This document shows positions 8,821-17,207 of a stretch of DNA of 64,000 nucleotides, piece by piece. The translations under genes were made by a program, and so were the position numbers. Numbering within the stretch: position 1 is the stretch's first letter; every line of letters starts with the position of its first letter. The notes beneath the pieces were generated by a model that worked only from the letters and a program-made list of their open reading frames with translations, did no database searches and had not been told where the DNA came from. The DNA lies in assembly GCA_938038815.1 (NCBI GenBank), contig CALHTF010000028.1:1-64000 (forward strand). Direction: 5' to 3'. The DNA is from an uncultured Acidimicrobiales bacterium. Lineage in GTDB: Bacteria > Actinomycetota > Acidimicrobiia > Acidimicrobiales > SHLQ01.

Positions 8821-10781
8821 TTCCAGAGCGTCTCGTCGCCACCTTAGGACTTGCGGTAACGCTTCTCGCAGCGCTGTTGTTCGTTACCGCCAGTCCGGTT
8901 TCGTCTCAGGAAACCAGTGCTGACCGCCAGTTAGAAGTCAACCAACTCGACACCACCGGGTCGCCTGAACTTTCGGCGATCGTGACCGCACCGGCAAGTG
9001 CCCTTGGCCTCGACGAGTCAACGTTGCGATTTACCGTCAACGAAGAGGGCGAGCCGGTAGACGTAGTGGTTTCTTCTCTCGGAGGCGAGAACCTTGAGGT
9101 CGTTCTGCTGATCGATACATCGGGTTCGATGAACGGCGCGGCGATGGACAACGCCCGAACCGCGGCGCTCGAGTTTCTCGACATCATGCCCGCAACCGTC
9201 CCCATCTCGGTTCGCGGTTTCGGTGCTCGAGCGCAAACGGCGACCGAGTTCACCACCGACCGCGAGGTACTCCGCCCAGCAATCGCGGCACTCACGCCCT
9301 CGGGCGAAACCGCGTTGTACGACGCCCTGATCGCAACGGCTGAGGACTTCGGTGGCCGAGCCGCCGACCGACGAGTCGCGTTTGTGGTCACCGACGGCGG
9401 CGACACCGTGAGCACGGCGACCGCAGAGCAAGCAATCGAAGCCCTTGAGGCCCAATCGGTTGAGGTCAATGCCGTCTCGCTGCTCACGAGTGAATCCGAT
9501 CCCCTCACGCTCGCAGCAATCGCCGACCAGCGAGGCGGGGCTGTCGTGTCGGCAACCGATCCAGTCGGGCTTTCCGAGGCGTACAACGAGGTCGCCGCCC
9601 TGCTCGTCAATCGCTACGAACTGACGTGGACGACGCCCAACGGCGGACCAACGAAGGTCGAAATCCGGCTGCTTGCGCCCGATGGTTGGCACCGTTTCAA
9701 CCGCACGGTCGCGCTGCCTGCGCTGCCGGTCATCGAACCAGAGTCGTCGGTGAGCCCGACCACGCCCGACAACCAGGTTGCCCATGCACCGAGTGCGTTG
9801 ACTTCGACCCTGGTGCCGGAGTCAACCTCCGCGCGTCTCGCGCTGGTCGGACTCGGCTTGTTGTTCACCGCAATGCTTGTCGCGACCGCCACGGCGTTGC
9901 TTTCACCTCCCCGTGATCGCCAACTTTCCCAGGAGTTCTCGCACCAACGGCTCCCCGAACGTTTCGGCCCCGGAGTCGGCTTTAGCGCCCCGATGCAACG
10001 ACTCATCGCCTGGTTCGACCGGCGATTTCAGACCCGAGCGAGCGGCAGCATGCTCAGTTTGATGCTCGATCGAGCAGGCGTTCGCTGGGCAGCGGCGGAG
10101 GTCGCTGCGGCGACCTCGGCCGCGACGTTGGTGATCGTCATCGTCGGGCTTTCATTCGGGTCAGTACTTGCCGGCATCGCGTTCGCTGGCTCGCTGTGGT
10201 TCCTCGTCTGGGCGGTGCTGCGGATCCTCACAAACCGTCGCCAAGGTGCCTTTGCCGATCAGCTCGATACCACGCTGGTAATGCTCGCCGGAACCTTGCG
10301 GGCCGGCTACGGAATTAACCAGGCACTCGACACCGTCGCCACCGAAACCGACGCGCCGACCAATGAAGAGTTCCAGCGAGCGCTAACCGAAGTTCGGTTG
10401 GGCAAGAGCTTGCCCCAGGGGCTGATGGGCATCGCTGACCGAGTCGAGAGCGAAGACTTCCTGTGGGCGGTCCAGGCGATCGAGATCAATGCCGAAATCG
10501 GCGGCAATCTTGCCGAAGTCCTAGAAAACGTCGCCAGCACGATCCGGGCGCGAACCACCGTGAAACGCAAGATCACTGCGCTGAGCGCCGAGGGTCGCAT
10601 CAGTGCGGTGGTGCTTTACATTCTCCCGTTCCTGATGTTCGGGTGGATCCGCCTCACCAACCCCAACTACCTGTCCGAAATGACCGGCAGTACCGCAGGT
10701 TTCTACATGCTTGCTCTCGCCGCGTTCCTACTGGTGCTCGGTGGCGTCTGGCTCAAGCGCATCGTCACCATCGAATATTAG
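8817..10781 (+). CDS. von Willebrand A domain fused to TadB pilus platform protein
   Basis: This 654-residue fusion begins with a signal sequence (about 1-30). A von Willebrand A domain (about 93-270) follows with an intact metal-ion-dependent adhesion site: DTSGS at 100-104, Thr165 in GETALYD and Asp193 in VTDGGD. After a Ser/Thr/Pro linker and a membrane helix (about 345-368), residues 410-654 form a TadB/type II secretion F domain. That part has MLAGTLRAGYGINQALD, EINAEIGGNLAEVLENVA and hydrophobic segments at both ends. The vWA part should lie outside the membrane, tethered to the assembly platform. TadB alone is about 300 residues. Overlaps with cpaF by 4 nt confirm the start. Confidence 0.88.
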   Translation: MIPERLVATLGLAVTLLAALLFVTASPVSSQETSADRQLEVNQLDTTGSPELSAIVTAPASALGLDESTLRFTVNEEGEPVDVVVSSLGGENLEVVLLIDTSGSMNGAAMDNARTAALEFLDIMPATVPISVRGFGARAQTATEFTTDREVLRPAIAALTPSGETALYDALIATAEDFGGRAADRRVAFVVTDGGDTVSTATAEQAIEALEAQSVEVNAVSLLTSESDPLTLAAIADQRGGAVVSATDPVGLSEAYNEVAALLVNRYELTWTTPNGGPTKVEIRLLAPDGWHRFNRTVALPALPVIEPESSVSPTTPDNQVAHAPSALTSTLVPESTSARLALVGLGLLFTAMLVATATALLSPPRDRQLSQEFSHQRLPERFGPGVGFSAPMQRLIAWFDRRFQTRASGSMLSLMLDRAGVRWAAAEVAAATSAATLVIVIVGLSFGSVLAGIAFAGSLWFLVWAVLRILTNRRQGAFADQLDTTLVMLAGTLRAGYGINQALDTVATETDAPTNEEFQRALTEVRLGKSLPQGLMGIADRVESEDFLWAVQAIEINAEIGGNLAEVLENVASTIRARTTVKRKITALSAEGRISAVVLYILPFLMFGWIRLTNPNYLSEMTGSTAGFYMLALAAFLLVLGGVWLKRIVTIEY

Positions 10782-10790
10782 GAGTCCACC

Positions 10791-11693
10791 ATGCCGCTCT
10801 ACGTTCTTGCCGCCTGCTTCGCCGTCGCACTCTCGATACCCGTCATGGGCGTCGCGTTTTCTGCCGCCCGCCACGACCGCATGGTGCGCAGAAACCTGCG
10901 AGTCGATCAACGCCGAACCGGCGCGTTGATCATGCCGCAGCCCGAAACCTCGCTGTTGGCTGGCTGGGCTGAGTGGCTCGCCACCAAGGTTCGGCCCTAT
11001 ACCCCCGCCGCATATGTCGACCATCTCGATCGACGGATCAGCCTTGGCGGCCTTAACCACCGCCTTACCGTCGACCGACTCCTTGCGGTCAAGGTCGCTC
11101 TGGCCGTCGGAGTTCTACTCTTCGCTCTTCTGCAAGCTGCGGCGGGAAGCGTCAGTTGGTTGTTCTTGGGGGTCGTGACCTCGCTGTTGGTCTTTATGAT
11201 TCCCGACCTAGCGCTCGACAGTCGCGGCCAGCGACGCCAGACCGCGATTGAACGGCAGCTACCCGACGTGCTCGACCAGCTCACCATCAGTGTCGAGGCC
11301 GGACTCGGCTTCGACGGAGCACTCAAACGGGTGGTCGACACCACCGAAGGGCCGCTCTCCGAAGAATTCACTCGAACCCTGCAAGATATCCAGTTCGGTA
11401 TGCCCCGAACCGATGCGATCCAATCGCTCATCGACCGCACCGATGTTCTTGACCTACGAATATTTGGCTCGGCGCTCAACCAAGCCAGCAAGTACGGAGT
11501 GCCTCTGGCTCATGTGATGAGGGTTCAGGCTGCCGACTTGCGGGAAAAGCGCCAGTTTCGAGCCGAGGAACAAGCGGCAAAGGTGCCAGTAAAGATGTCG
11601 ATGCCCCTCGTGCTGTGCATCTTGCCGGTGTTGTTCATTGTGCTGATGGGACCAGCGGTCATCCGACTGTCTGGCACCGGATTTGGAGGCTGA
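10791..11693 (+). CDS. tadC: TadC pilus assembly platform protein
   Basis: This is a 300-residue type II secretion F-domain protein. It has an N-terminal membrane segment, paired helices near 100-145 and a C-terminal segment PLVLCILPVLFIVLMGPAVI. The F-domain core includes LPDVLDQLTISVEAGLGFDGAL and EFTRTLQDIQFGMPRTDAIQ. An AGGAG lies 6 nt before the ATG. It follows the TadB fusion by 9 nt. TadB and TadC together form the inner-membrane platform on which the CpaF ATPase acts. Length and motifs are typical. Confidence 0.9.
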   Translation: MPLYVLAACFAVALSIPVMGVAFSAARHDRMVRRNLRVDQRRTGALIMPQPETSLLAGWAEWLATKVRPYTPAAYVDHLDRRISLGGLNHRLTVDRLLAVKVALAVGVLLFALLQAAAGSVSWLFLGVVTSLLVFMIPDLALDSRGQRRQTAIERQLPDVLDQLTISVEAGLGFDGALKRVVDTTEGPLSEEFTRTLQDIQFGMPRTDAIQSLIDRTDVLDLRIFGSALNQASKYGVPLAHVMRVQAADLREKRQFRAEEQAAKVPVKMSMPLVLCILPVLFIVLMGPAVIRLSGTGFGG

Positions 11694-11695
11694 CC

Positions 11696-12715
11696 ATGAC
11701 CATCGCTGACCTTCCACGAAGCGACACCCCTACCCAAGGGCGCACGCTTTCCGATGTCCTCGGTGACGCACAGTCGCTATCGGTCGTGCGTTCAAACAGC
11801 TCGACGATCGCGACGTCGTTTGACCCGCTCGACACGGTTCTCGGCGGTGGGCTTCGCCGCCATGACATGACGATAATCGGTGGGCGACCGGGTGTTGGGA
11901 AGACCGTGGCTGGCCTCCAGTGGGCCCGAGCCGCGGCCATCGATGGCGCTACCGCCATCGTGATCAGCTACGAGCACGATCCGGCGACCATCCTTGGTCG
12001 ACTCTTCGCCATGGAGGTTGGATTGCTCGGCGCCGGCGGCAGCGATCGAAACCGCCCGGACGAACTCACCCATCTCGTGCGCCAGGTCATGGCCGAAGGG
12101 TGGAGCCTGAACGACGACGTAGGCCGACACCCCATCGTCCGAGCTGCTCTTGCCAGGCTCGAAACCTACGCTGACAACCTCTTGCTGGTCCCCGGGTCGA
12201 CCAGACACACCGATCTCGACATGATCGACCAACTACTAACCGAGCATGCGACCGACCGAACACTCCTGGTTGTCGATTACATCCAGAAAGTCCCCGTGTT
12301 TGTCGACACCGTCAACGAGAACGATCGATTGCGCGTGGTCGCGGAGGGACTGAAACAACTAGCGATCGACCACCCCGTGTCGCTGCTGGCGGTGGCGGCC
12401 GCCAACGAGAGTGGACTGAACCAAAAGCGGGTCCGGCTCGAGAGTCTTCGAGGAGCCCAAAGCATCGGCTACGAATGCGACGTGTTGATGATGCTCAACT
12501 CCAAGTGGAGCGCCGTGTCGAGAAAGCACATCACCTTCGACCTGAACAATGCGGAGAACTTCAAGAAGTACGTGGTCTTCAGCGTCGAAAAGAACCGGAC
12601 CGGCCCGGACAATATCGATCTCGAATTTGAGAAAGTGTTCGAGCACTACCACTTCAAGCCGCGCGGCCAGTTTGTTTCGGAGCGACTGATCGACGGCTCG
12701 ATCGTGCTCGATTAG
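11696..12715 (+). CDS. DnaB-like RecA-fold ATPase in the Tad operon
   Basis: This 339-residue protein resembles the C-terminal motor of DnaB (superfamily 4 helicases) and lacks the DnaB N-terminal primase-binding domain. Visible motifs are Walker A GGRPGVGKT (62-70), ISYEHD (90-95) at the place of the DnaB FSLEM glutamate, Walker B LLVVDYIQ (190-197), the H4-like SLRGAQSIGYECD (250-262) and SVEKNRTGP (296-304), matching the DnaB KQRNGP segment. The ATG is 2 nt after the tadC stop, so it belongs to the pilus operon. No role for a DnaB-type ATPase in Tad pili is known to me. It could act on DNA or serve as an unrelated hexameric motor or regulator. The fold is certain, the function open. Confidence 0.8.
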   Translation: MTIADLPRSDTPTQGRTLSDVLGDAQSLSVVRSNSSTIATSFDPLDTVLGGGLRRHDMTIIGGRPGVGKTVAGLQWARAAAIDGATAIVISYEHDPATILGRLFAMEVGLLGAGGSDRNRPDELTHLVRQVMAEGWSLNDDVGRHPIVRAALARLETYADNLLLVPGSTRHTDLDMIDQLLTEHATDRTLLVVDYIQKVPVFVDTVNENDRLRVVAEGLKQLAIDHPVSLLAVAAANESGLNQKRVRLESLRGAQSIGYECDVLMMLNSKWSAVSRKHITFDLNNAENFKKYVVFSVEKNRTGPDNIDLEFEKVFEHYHFKPRGQFVSERLIDGSIVLD

Positions 12716-12752
12716 ACCACGTTCTTGCGCATTGAAGCAAGACGACGTCGGG

Positions 12753-12811
12753 AAATTCGGGCGAATGCCACCGGTTCTCGCCGAGATCCGGTGGCTGGGC
12801 TTCGCGAATTT
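12753..12811 (+). terminator. Long imperfect hairpin after the Tad operon
   Basis: An imperfect dyad runs from AAATTCG at the left to CGAATTT at the right, with inner arms CCACCGG and CCGGTGG. It lies 37 nt after the stop of the DnaB-like gene and just before the end of the convergent gene at 12849. It probably acts as a terminator in both directions. There is no clear T-run. Confidence 0.5.
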
Positions 12812-12848
12812 GTAGCGTCACATGCCAACGGTAGCGACCGGCGGGCCG

Positions 12849-13298
12849 CTAGGAGCTGGAATTGTTGGCCACGGTGTCGCGATCGACCGACTCGACGATG
12901 CGGCCGAGGAAACCGGGCCGCTCCCGGCTCGCGGCTCGCGCACCGAGCAGCGCGCCAACCAGTGCGAACAACACCGCCTCGGGCCAGGCGGGGCCCTCGT
13001 GCAAGAAGTTCGGGCCCTCCATGTTTCCGGCGACGAGGATTCCCACGGTCACCGCGAGGGTCAACACCGCCGCACCCGCTCCCCCACGAACGGCATCGGC
13101 CAACGGCCGAACCCCCTGGGTTCGCAGACTGAGCGGCCACACCAGGCCACCAATAAGGGGCGCAAAGTGGTAGTGCAACGTTGGGTTACGGGCCGACAAG
13201 AACACCCACACGCCACAGACCAGGGTGGTCAACAACGCCCCGCGTCGATGGGTGGCTTTGTTGAAGGATTCAGGGTTGAAGGATTCAGGCTCGGTCAT
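12849..13298 (-). CDS. Small membrane protein of unknown function
   Basis: This 149-residue protein has about four hydrophobic segments: RGALLTTLVCGVWVFLSA, the Pro-containing FAPLIGGLVWPLSL, AAVLTLAVTVGILVAG, and AVLFALVGALLGARAA. A hydrophilic tail follows. The pattern is that of a small four-helix membrane protein. I know no family for it. The start is the ATG giving MTEPESFNPESFN, which encodes a 15-nt tandem duplication (ESFNP/ESFN). A longer upstream frame would run antisense through 13411-14246 and has no coding character. It is divergent from the next gene. Confidence 0.6.
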   Translation of the reverse strand: MTEPESFNPESFNKATHRRGALLTTLVCGVWVFLSARNPTLHYHFAPLIGGLVWPLSLRTQGVRPLADAVRGGAGAAVLTLAVTVGILVAGNMEGPNFLHEGPAWPEAVLFALVGALLGARAASRERPGFLGRIVESVDRDTVANNSSS

Positions 13299-13410
13299 CG
13301 GTTTCGGGAACCCAGCCGGTGGGCACCTCATTCCGAGGTACCCAAAACCTGCTCGCGATCTGCACGATTCCTTTGCTTTCTCGCTACCAACGTTTCTTAG
13401 CGTCAAAACA

Positions 13411-13833
13411 ATGGGCAACGAGCAACCGATTGACGACCTCTCCGACGATGAATTCCCCGGCCACAACTTCCTCGTCGAGGAGATCGAGCCCGCCGAACCG
13501 CCAGGGTGGTTACGGGCCCCGTCGCTTCGGACCTTGGCGGCAGTGGCTATGGGTGGGGTTTCGTTCGACCTGGTATTCCGTGCCCCGATCGGCCTGGTCA
13601 CCGCCTTTTGCCTTGCGCTCGTGATCGCCAGCGCTGCGGTAGCGCGATGGGCGACCCAGCGGTCAGCCAGAGTGGCGCTGGCCGGCGCAACCGTTTTGGC
13701 CGTGCTGCTCATGTGGCGAGCTTCGTGGTGGTTGGTGCCCCTCAATATCTTGGCCGCACTGGGACTCGTGATGCTTGCCTCGGAGTTGCGCGACGAACCG
13801 AGAGCGGTGCCTCGAGCTCTTGGTCGGCTCTGA
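13411..13833 (+). CDS. N-terminal part of a split DUF4153/DUF4173-like membrane protein
   Basis: This 140-residue product has an acidic N-terminus and about four membrane segments (for example GVSFDLVFRAPIGLVTAFCLALV and AGATVLAVLLMWRASWWLVP). It ends at a TGA. The same reading frame reopens directly after the TGA and continues without another stop to 14940, where the rest of a DUF4153/DUF4173-type protein follows. I therefore read this as the first quarter of one gene of about 509 codons broken by a nonsense codon, or by a sequencing error. If translated as is, it would be a short membrane fragment. Confidence 0.6.
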   Translation: MGNEQPIDDLSDDEFPGHNFLVEEIEPAEPPGWLRAPSLRTLAAVAMGGVSFDLVFRAPIGLVTAFCLALVIASAAVARWATQRSARVALAGATVLAVLLMWRASWWLVPLNILAALGLVMLASELRDEPRAVPRALGRL

Positions 13834-13875
13834 CGGCCATATCCAGCAATCTTCGGGCTGATTGGTTGGCCTCGT

Positions 13876-14940
13876 TTGCTTCGCGACGCCGCCGAATCGG
13901 TAACGGCCCGGCTTTCGGAGCGTGCGGAGCGGCGGGCGACTGCCGGAAGCCCGGCCGCGACCGCACGGGGTCTGTTCATCACCCTTCCGGTTATGGCCAT
14001 CCTGTTTTTGCTTTTGTTGTCTTCCGATGCGTTCTTCGCCGGGCTCTTCACCCTCCCGACCTCTCCCGGCGACCTTCCGTCACACGTCATGTTGTTTCTG
14101 CTTGGAGCGGTCGGAGCGGCCATCTTGATCACCCGGGGGCTACGCGCACCGGTCGAGTCGCCGCTGCTGCTTCCCCTTCGCCTGCGCGGGGCGGAGGTTG
14201 CGATGCTGTTCGGCGGAACGACCTTTGTGTATGGGCTGTTTGTCACGGTCCAGGTCGTCGCTGCGCTGGCGGGTGATGCCTATGTACAACAGACGTCGGG
14301 CCTCACGGTTGCCGAGTACGCCCGCAGCGGCTTCTTCCAATTGCTCGCCGCGGCAGCGTTTACGTTCGGCGTTCTGATAGCCGGCAAACGATTCACCGGG
14401 GACGTATCGTCGAGGGCTCAGCGGGTCATCTCGATGCTCGGCCAGGCCACCATCGTGCTCACGCTTGTTACGGTCGGCGTCGCCATTCGGCGGCTCTTTC
14501 TCTACGAAGCATCCTTTGGGCTGACGATGCTGCGGCTCTTTACGATCGTCTTTGCGGTCTGGATCGGCGTGGTCTTCCTGCTCACCTCAGCTCACCTCCA
14601 CGATCGTTTGCCGGTCGAGCATCTCACGGCCATTTTGACCACCGCCTTCGTGGCGCTCGTCGCCATGAACGTCGCGAACCCCGAAGCCATCGTCGCCGAA
14701 CGAAACATCGAACGATTCGCCGGCACCGGCAAACTCGACGTGCAGTACCTCACCTCCGAACTCGGGCCCGATGCCGTCCCCGTCCTGGTCAAGAACAAAG
14801 AGGCGTTGCGATCGGCCTGCGATCGAAGCGGTCGCCCCGACAACCAGCGACTGCACTACAACCACAGCCGAATACAGGCCTTCGAACTTCTCGACGCCGC
14901 TTGCGAACCCGGTTGGGGCTCTGGCTGGATATTCGACTGA
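13876..14940 (+). CDS. C-terminal part of a split DUF4153/DUF4173-like membrane protein
   Basis: This stretch has about six or seven membrane segments, a DAFFAGLF-like motif near the front and FRLLRLFTI-like text (LRLFTIVFAVWIGVVFLL) near the end. A soluble C-terminal domain follows with VANPEAIVAERNIERF and YLTSELGPDAVPVL, typical of the DUF4153/DUF4173 family. The only available start is a TTG at 13876 without a ribosome-binding site. It is in frame with 13411-13833, separated by one TGA and 14 codons. It probably is the rest of the same gene. The family's function is not known; the membrane location is clear. Confidence 0.6.
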   Translation: MLRDAAESVTARLSERAERRATAGSPAATARGLFITLPVMAILFLLLLSSDAFFAGLFTLPTSPGDLPSHVMLFLLGAVGAAILITRGLRAPVESPLLLPLRLRGAEVAMLFGGTTFVYGLFVTVQVVAALAGDAYVQQTSGLTVAEYARSGFFQLLAAAAFTFGVLIAGKRFTGDVSSRAQRVISMLGQATIVLTLVTVGVAIRRLFLYEASFGLTMLRLFTIVFAVWIGVVFLLTSAHLHDRLPVEHLTAILTTAFVALVAMNVANPEAIVAERNIERFAGTGKLDVQYLTSELGPDAVPVLVKNKEALRSACDRSGRPDNQRLHYNHSRIQAFELLDAACEPGWGSGWIFD

Positions 14941-14977
14941 CGCCCAGCCGTATTCGAAGCCCGCTACCACCAACTAC

Positions 14978-15135
14978 GAGGTTGGTGTCCTAGAATGGAC
15001 CGGTTACCCAGACGAAGTCCGGTTTGATCCCGGCACTGTCCCGCAACGGTAAGACCGCTCTCGCCTCGGCGAGGGTGGTGAGTCCGGTCGAGCTGGTTGA
15101 CCAGAACCGAAAACCCTCGAGGCAGGGGTTGGTTC
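14978..15135 (+). ncRNA. Cobalamin riboswitch
   Basis: The 5' leader of the btuF operon contains the conserved cobalamin aptamer core. GAAGTCCGGT is followed by GGCACTGTCCCGCAACGGTAA, then after a variable hairpin (CTCGCCTCGGCGAG) by GAGTCCGG and AGCTGGTTGACC. These match the central CCCGCAAC-GGTAA and the B12-box region of the Rfam Cobalamin family. An inverted repeat AACCC/GGGTT after the aptamer could be part of the expression platform. GAAAGGA before the ATG at 15188 is the ribosome-binding site. Bound adenosylcobalamin is expected to lower expression of the uptake and salvage genes. Exact ends are approximate. Confidence 0.88.
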
Positions 15136-15187
15136 GACCGGCTTCCGTCGTTCGAGCGAGACCGTCCTCGTACGAAAGGAAACCCCG

Positions 15188-16156
15188 ATGAAACTTGTAC
15201 GAATCGTTGCGGCACTTGTTGCTGCAGCACTGCTAGCCGCCGCGTGCGGCAGCAGTTCTGAAACCGGATCGACGCCGCTTACCGGCGACCCGGCCCCAAC
15301 CGAGACCACAGCGCCCGCAACCGAAGCGCCGGCCACCACCGCCGCCATGGAAGAAGAAGCCATGGAAGAAGAAACCATGGAGGACGACGGCGAAATGCGC
15401 ATCGTTTCGCTTTCGCCGACCGCAACCGAGATGCTGTTCGCTATCGGTGCTGGCGACCTGGTGGTTGCCGCCGATGCCTTCTCGAACTACCCGGCCGATG
15501 CTCCTACCACCGACCTCTCGGGCTTTGATCCCAACGCCGAAGCCACCCTCGCTTTCGAGCCGACCATGATCGTTTCGGCCGGCACTCCGCCCGAGTTCGC
15601 CGAAGCCATGACCGCCGCAGGCGTGGAGATGGTCGACCTGTTCGCCGCCGTGACCCTCGACGACACCTACGCCCAGATCGAACAGCTCGGCGCCAAGACC
15701 GGCCACATCGCCGAAGCCGCCGAACTGGTCGGCCAGATGCAGACCGACGTCGCCGCCCTCACCGAACAAGCCAGCGGAACCGGCACCTACTACCACGAAC
15801 TCGACGACACCCTCTTCTCGGTAACGTCGTCGACCTTCATCGGCGAGGTCTACTCCCTGGCTGGCCTCACCAACGCTGCCGACCCGGCCGATCCCGACGG
15901 TGAGTCGTTCGGTTACCCGCAGCTTTCGGCCGAGTTCTTGGTCGACGCCGACCCGGACCTCATCTTCTTGGCCGACACCAAGTGCTGTGGTCAGACCGCC
16001 GAGACCGTCTCGGCCCGCCCGGGCTGGGATGCCCTCACCGCAGTCCAGGAAGGTCGAATCTTCGAACTCGACGACGACATCGCCAGCCGATGGGGTCCGC
16101 GAGTCGTCGACTTTCTCCGGGTCATCGTCGAAGCAACCGCGACGATCCCTGCGTAA
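15188..16156 (+). CDS. btuF: Corrinoid ABC transporter substrate-binding lipoprotein (BtuF-like)
   Basis: This is a 322-residue lipoprotein with lipobox LLAAAC (Cys20). A Thr/Pro/Ala linker and an unusual Met/Glu-rich stretch (about 54-69) precede the type III periplasmic-binding fold. The fold begins MRIVSLSPTATEMLFAIGAG and contains FEPTMIVSAG and LVDADPDLIFLAD. The FeB12/BtuF family call is supported by the riboswitch directly upstream and the btuC, btuD and cobalamin genes downstream. A Cys pair (KCCGQ) near residue 272 is seen in some actinobacterial relatives. It binds corrinoid outside the membrane and delivers it to BtuCD. Confidence 0.9.
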   Translation: MKLVRIVAALVAAALLAAACGSSSETGSTPLTGDPAPTETTAPATEAPATTAAMEEEAMEEETMEDDGEMRIVSLSPTATEMLFAIGAGDLVVAADAFSNYPADAPTTDLSGFDPNAEATLAFEPTMIVSAGTPPEFAEAMTAAGVEMVDLFAAVTLDDTYAQIEQLGAKTGHIAEAAELVGQMQTDVAALTEQASGTGTYYHELDDTLFSVTSSTFIGEVYSLAGLTNAADPADPDGESFGYPQLSAEFLVDADPDLIFLADTKCCGQTAETVSARPGWDALTAVQEGRIFELDDDIASRWGPRVVDFLRVIVEATATIPA

Positions 16157-16172
16157 CCGCTAAAACTCAAGT

Positions 16173-17207
16173 GTGATGCACGACCGCGGCAAGGCCGGAT
16201 GGATATCCGCTGGTCTTGTCGCGGTCGCGTTTTCGGCCGTGCTTTCGCTCTCGATCGGTGCGGTCTCGATCAGCCCGGTGGCGGTGTTCGCCGAACTTCT
16301 CGACCGACTCCCCTTCATCTCCATCGACTCCGGTCTCGACCGATTCGGAACGGCGATCGTCTGGGATGTGCGGGCCCCTCGGGTCGTGCTGAGCTTGTTG
16401 GTTGGCGCGATGCTGTCGGGTTCGGGTGCCGCATATCAGGGCGTCTTTCGCAACCCGCTCGCCGACCCGTATCTGCTCGGCGTTGCGGCCGGCGCCGGAC
16501 TCGGCGTCACGCTGATGATCGTCTCGGGGGCTAGCGACGGCATCGGCCCCTTCGACCCGGTACCGCTCGCTGCGTTTGTGGGGGCACTCGGTGCGGTGAC
16601 CGCGGCCGGCGTACTCGGCTCACGAGTCGGGGCCGCTGGCTCGACCACCACGCTGATCCTCGCCGGGGTCGCCGTCGCCAGCTTTCTCACCGCCGCCCAG
16701 ACCTACGTGCAGCAACGAAACGCCGACACCCTGCGCCAGGTGTACGTCTGGATCCTCGGTCGCCTCGCCGGCACCTGGGACAGCGTGCTGCTGGTACTCC
16801 CCTACGCGGTCGTGTGCCTCGGTGTTATCTGGTGGTTCGCCGGGGCGCTCGACGTGCTCGCCGTCGGCGACGACGAGGCATCATCGCTCGGCCTCAACCC
16901 TCGTCGCACCCGAGCTTGGGTGTTGCTGGCCGCCAGCCTGGCCGCGGCGGCCGCCGTTTCGGTCAGCGGCCTCATCGGCTTCGTCGGACTCATCGTCCCC
17001 CACGCCGTGCGGTCACTCGCCGGGGTGAGCAACCGACTCGTGGTGCCCCTTTCGATCCTGTTCGGCGCCGCATTTCTCGCCCTCGCCGACATCGCCGCCC
17101 GCACAATCCAATCACCGGCCGAACTGCCGATCGGCGTGGTCACCGCGTTTGTCGGCGCACCGTTCTTCTTGATGATTCTGCGGTCGCAGTCGGGGCGGAT
17201 CTCGTGA
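16173..17207 (+). CDS. btuC: Corrinoid ABC transporter permease (BtuC-like, FecCD family)
   Basis: This 344-residue FecCD-type permease has about ten membrane helices. Conserved text includes RAPRVVLSLLVGAMLSGSGA, the NPLADPYLLGVAAGAGLG motif, GLIGFVGLIVPHAVR and LPIGVVTAFVGAPFFL. A GTG at 16173 and an ATG at 16176 are both possible starts. The stop overlaps the ATPase start (GTGA). Family members also carry siderophores; the riboswitch and surrounding cobalamin genes point to corrinoids. Confidence 0.9.
   Translation: MMHDRGKAGWISAGLVAVAFSAVLSLSIGAVSISPVAVFAELLDRLPFISIDSGLDRFGTAIVWDVRAPRVVLSLLVGAMLSGSGAAYQGVFRNPLADPYLLGVAAGAGLGVTLMIVSGASDGIGPFDPVPLAAFVGALGAVTAAGVLGSRVGAAGSTTTLILAGVAVASFLTAAQTYVQQRNADTLRQVYVWILGRLAGTWDSVLLVLPYAVVCLGVIWWFAGALDVLAVGDDEASSLGLNPRRTRAWVLLAASLAAAAAVSVSGLIGFVGLIVPHAVRSLAGVSNRLVVPLSILFGAAFLALADIAARTIQSPAELPIGVVTAFVGAPFFLMILRSQSGRIS

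Noticed and set aside
13299-14246. Long minus-strand open frame extending the small membrane protein gene upstream to 14246
   Set aside because: It is antisense to the DUF4153/DUF4173-type gene, reads as a Ser/Arg/Pro-rich string without motifs, and the ATG at 13298 gives a sensible membrane protein.
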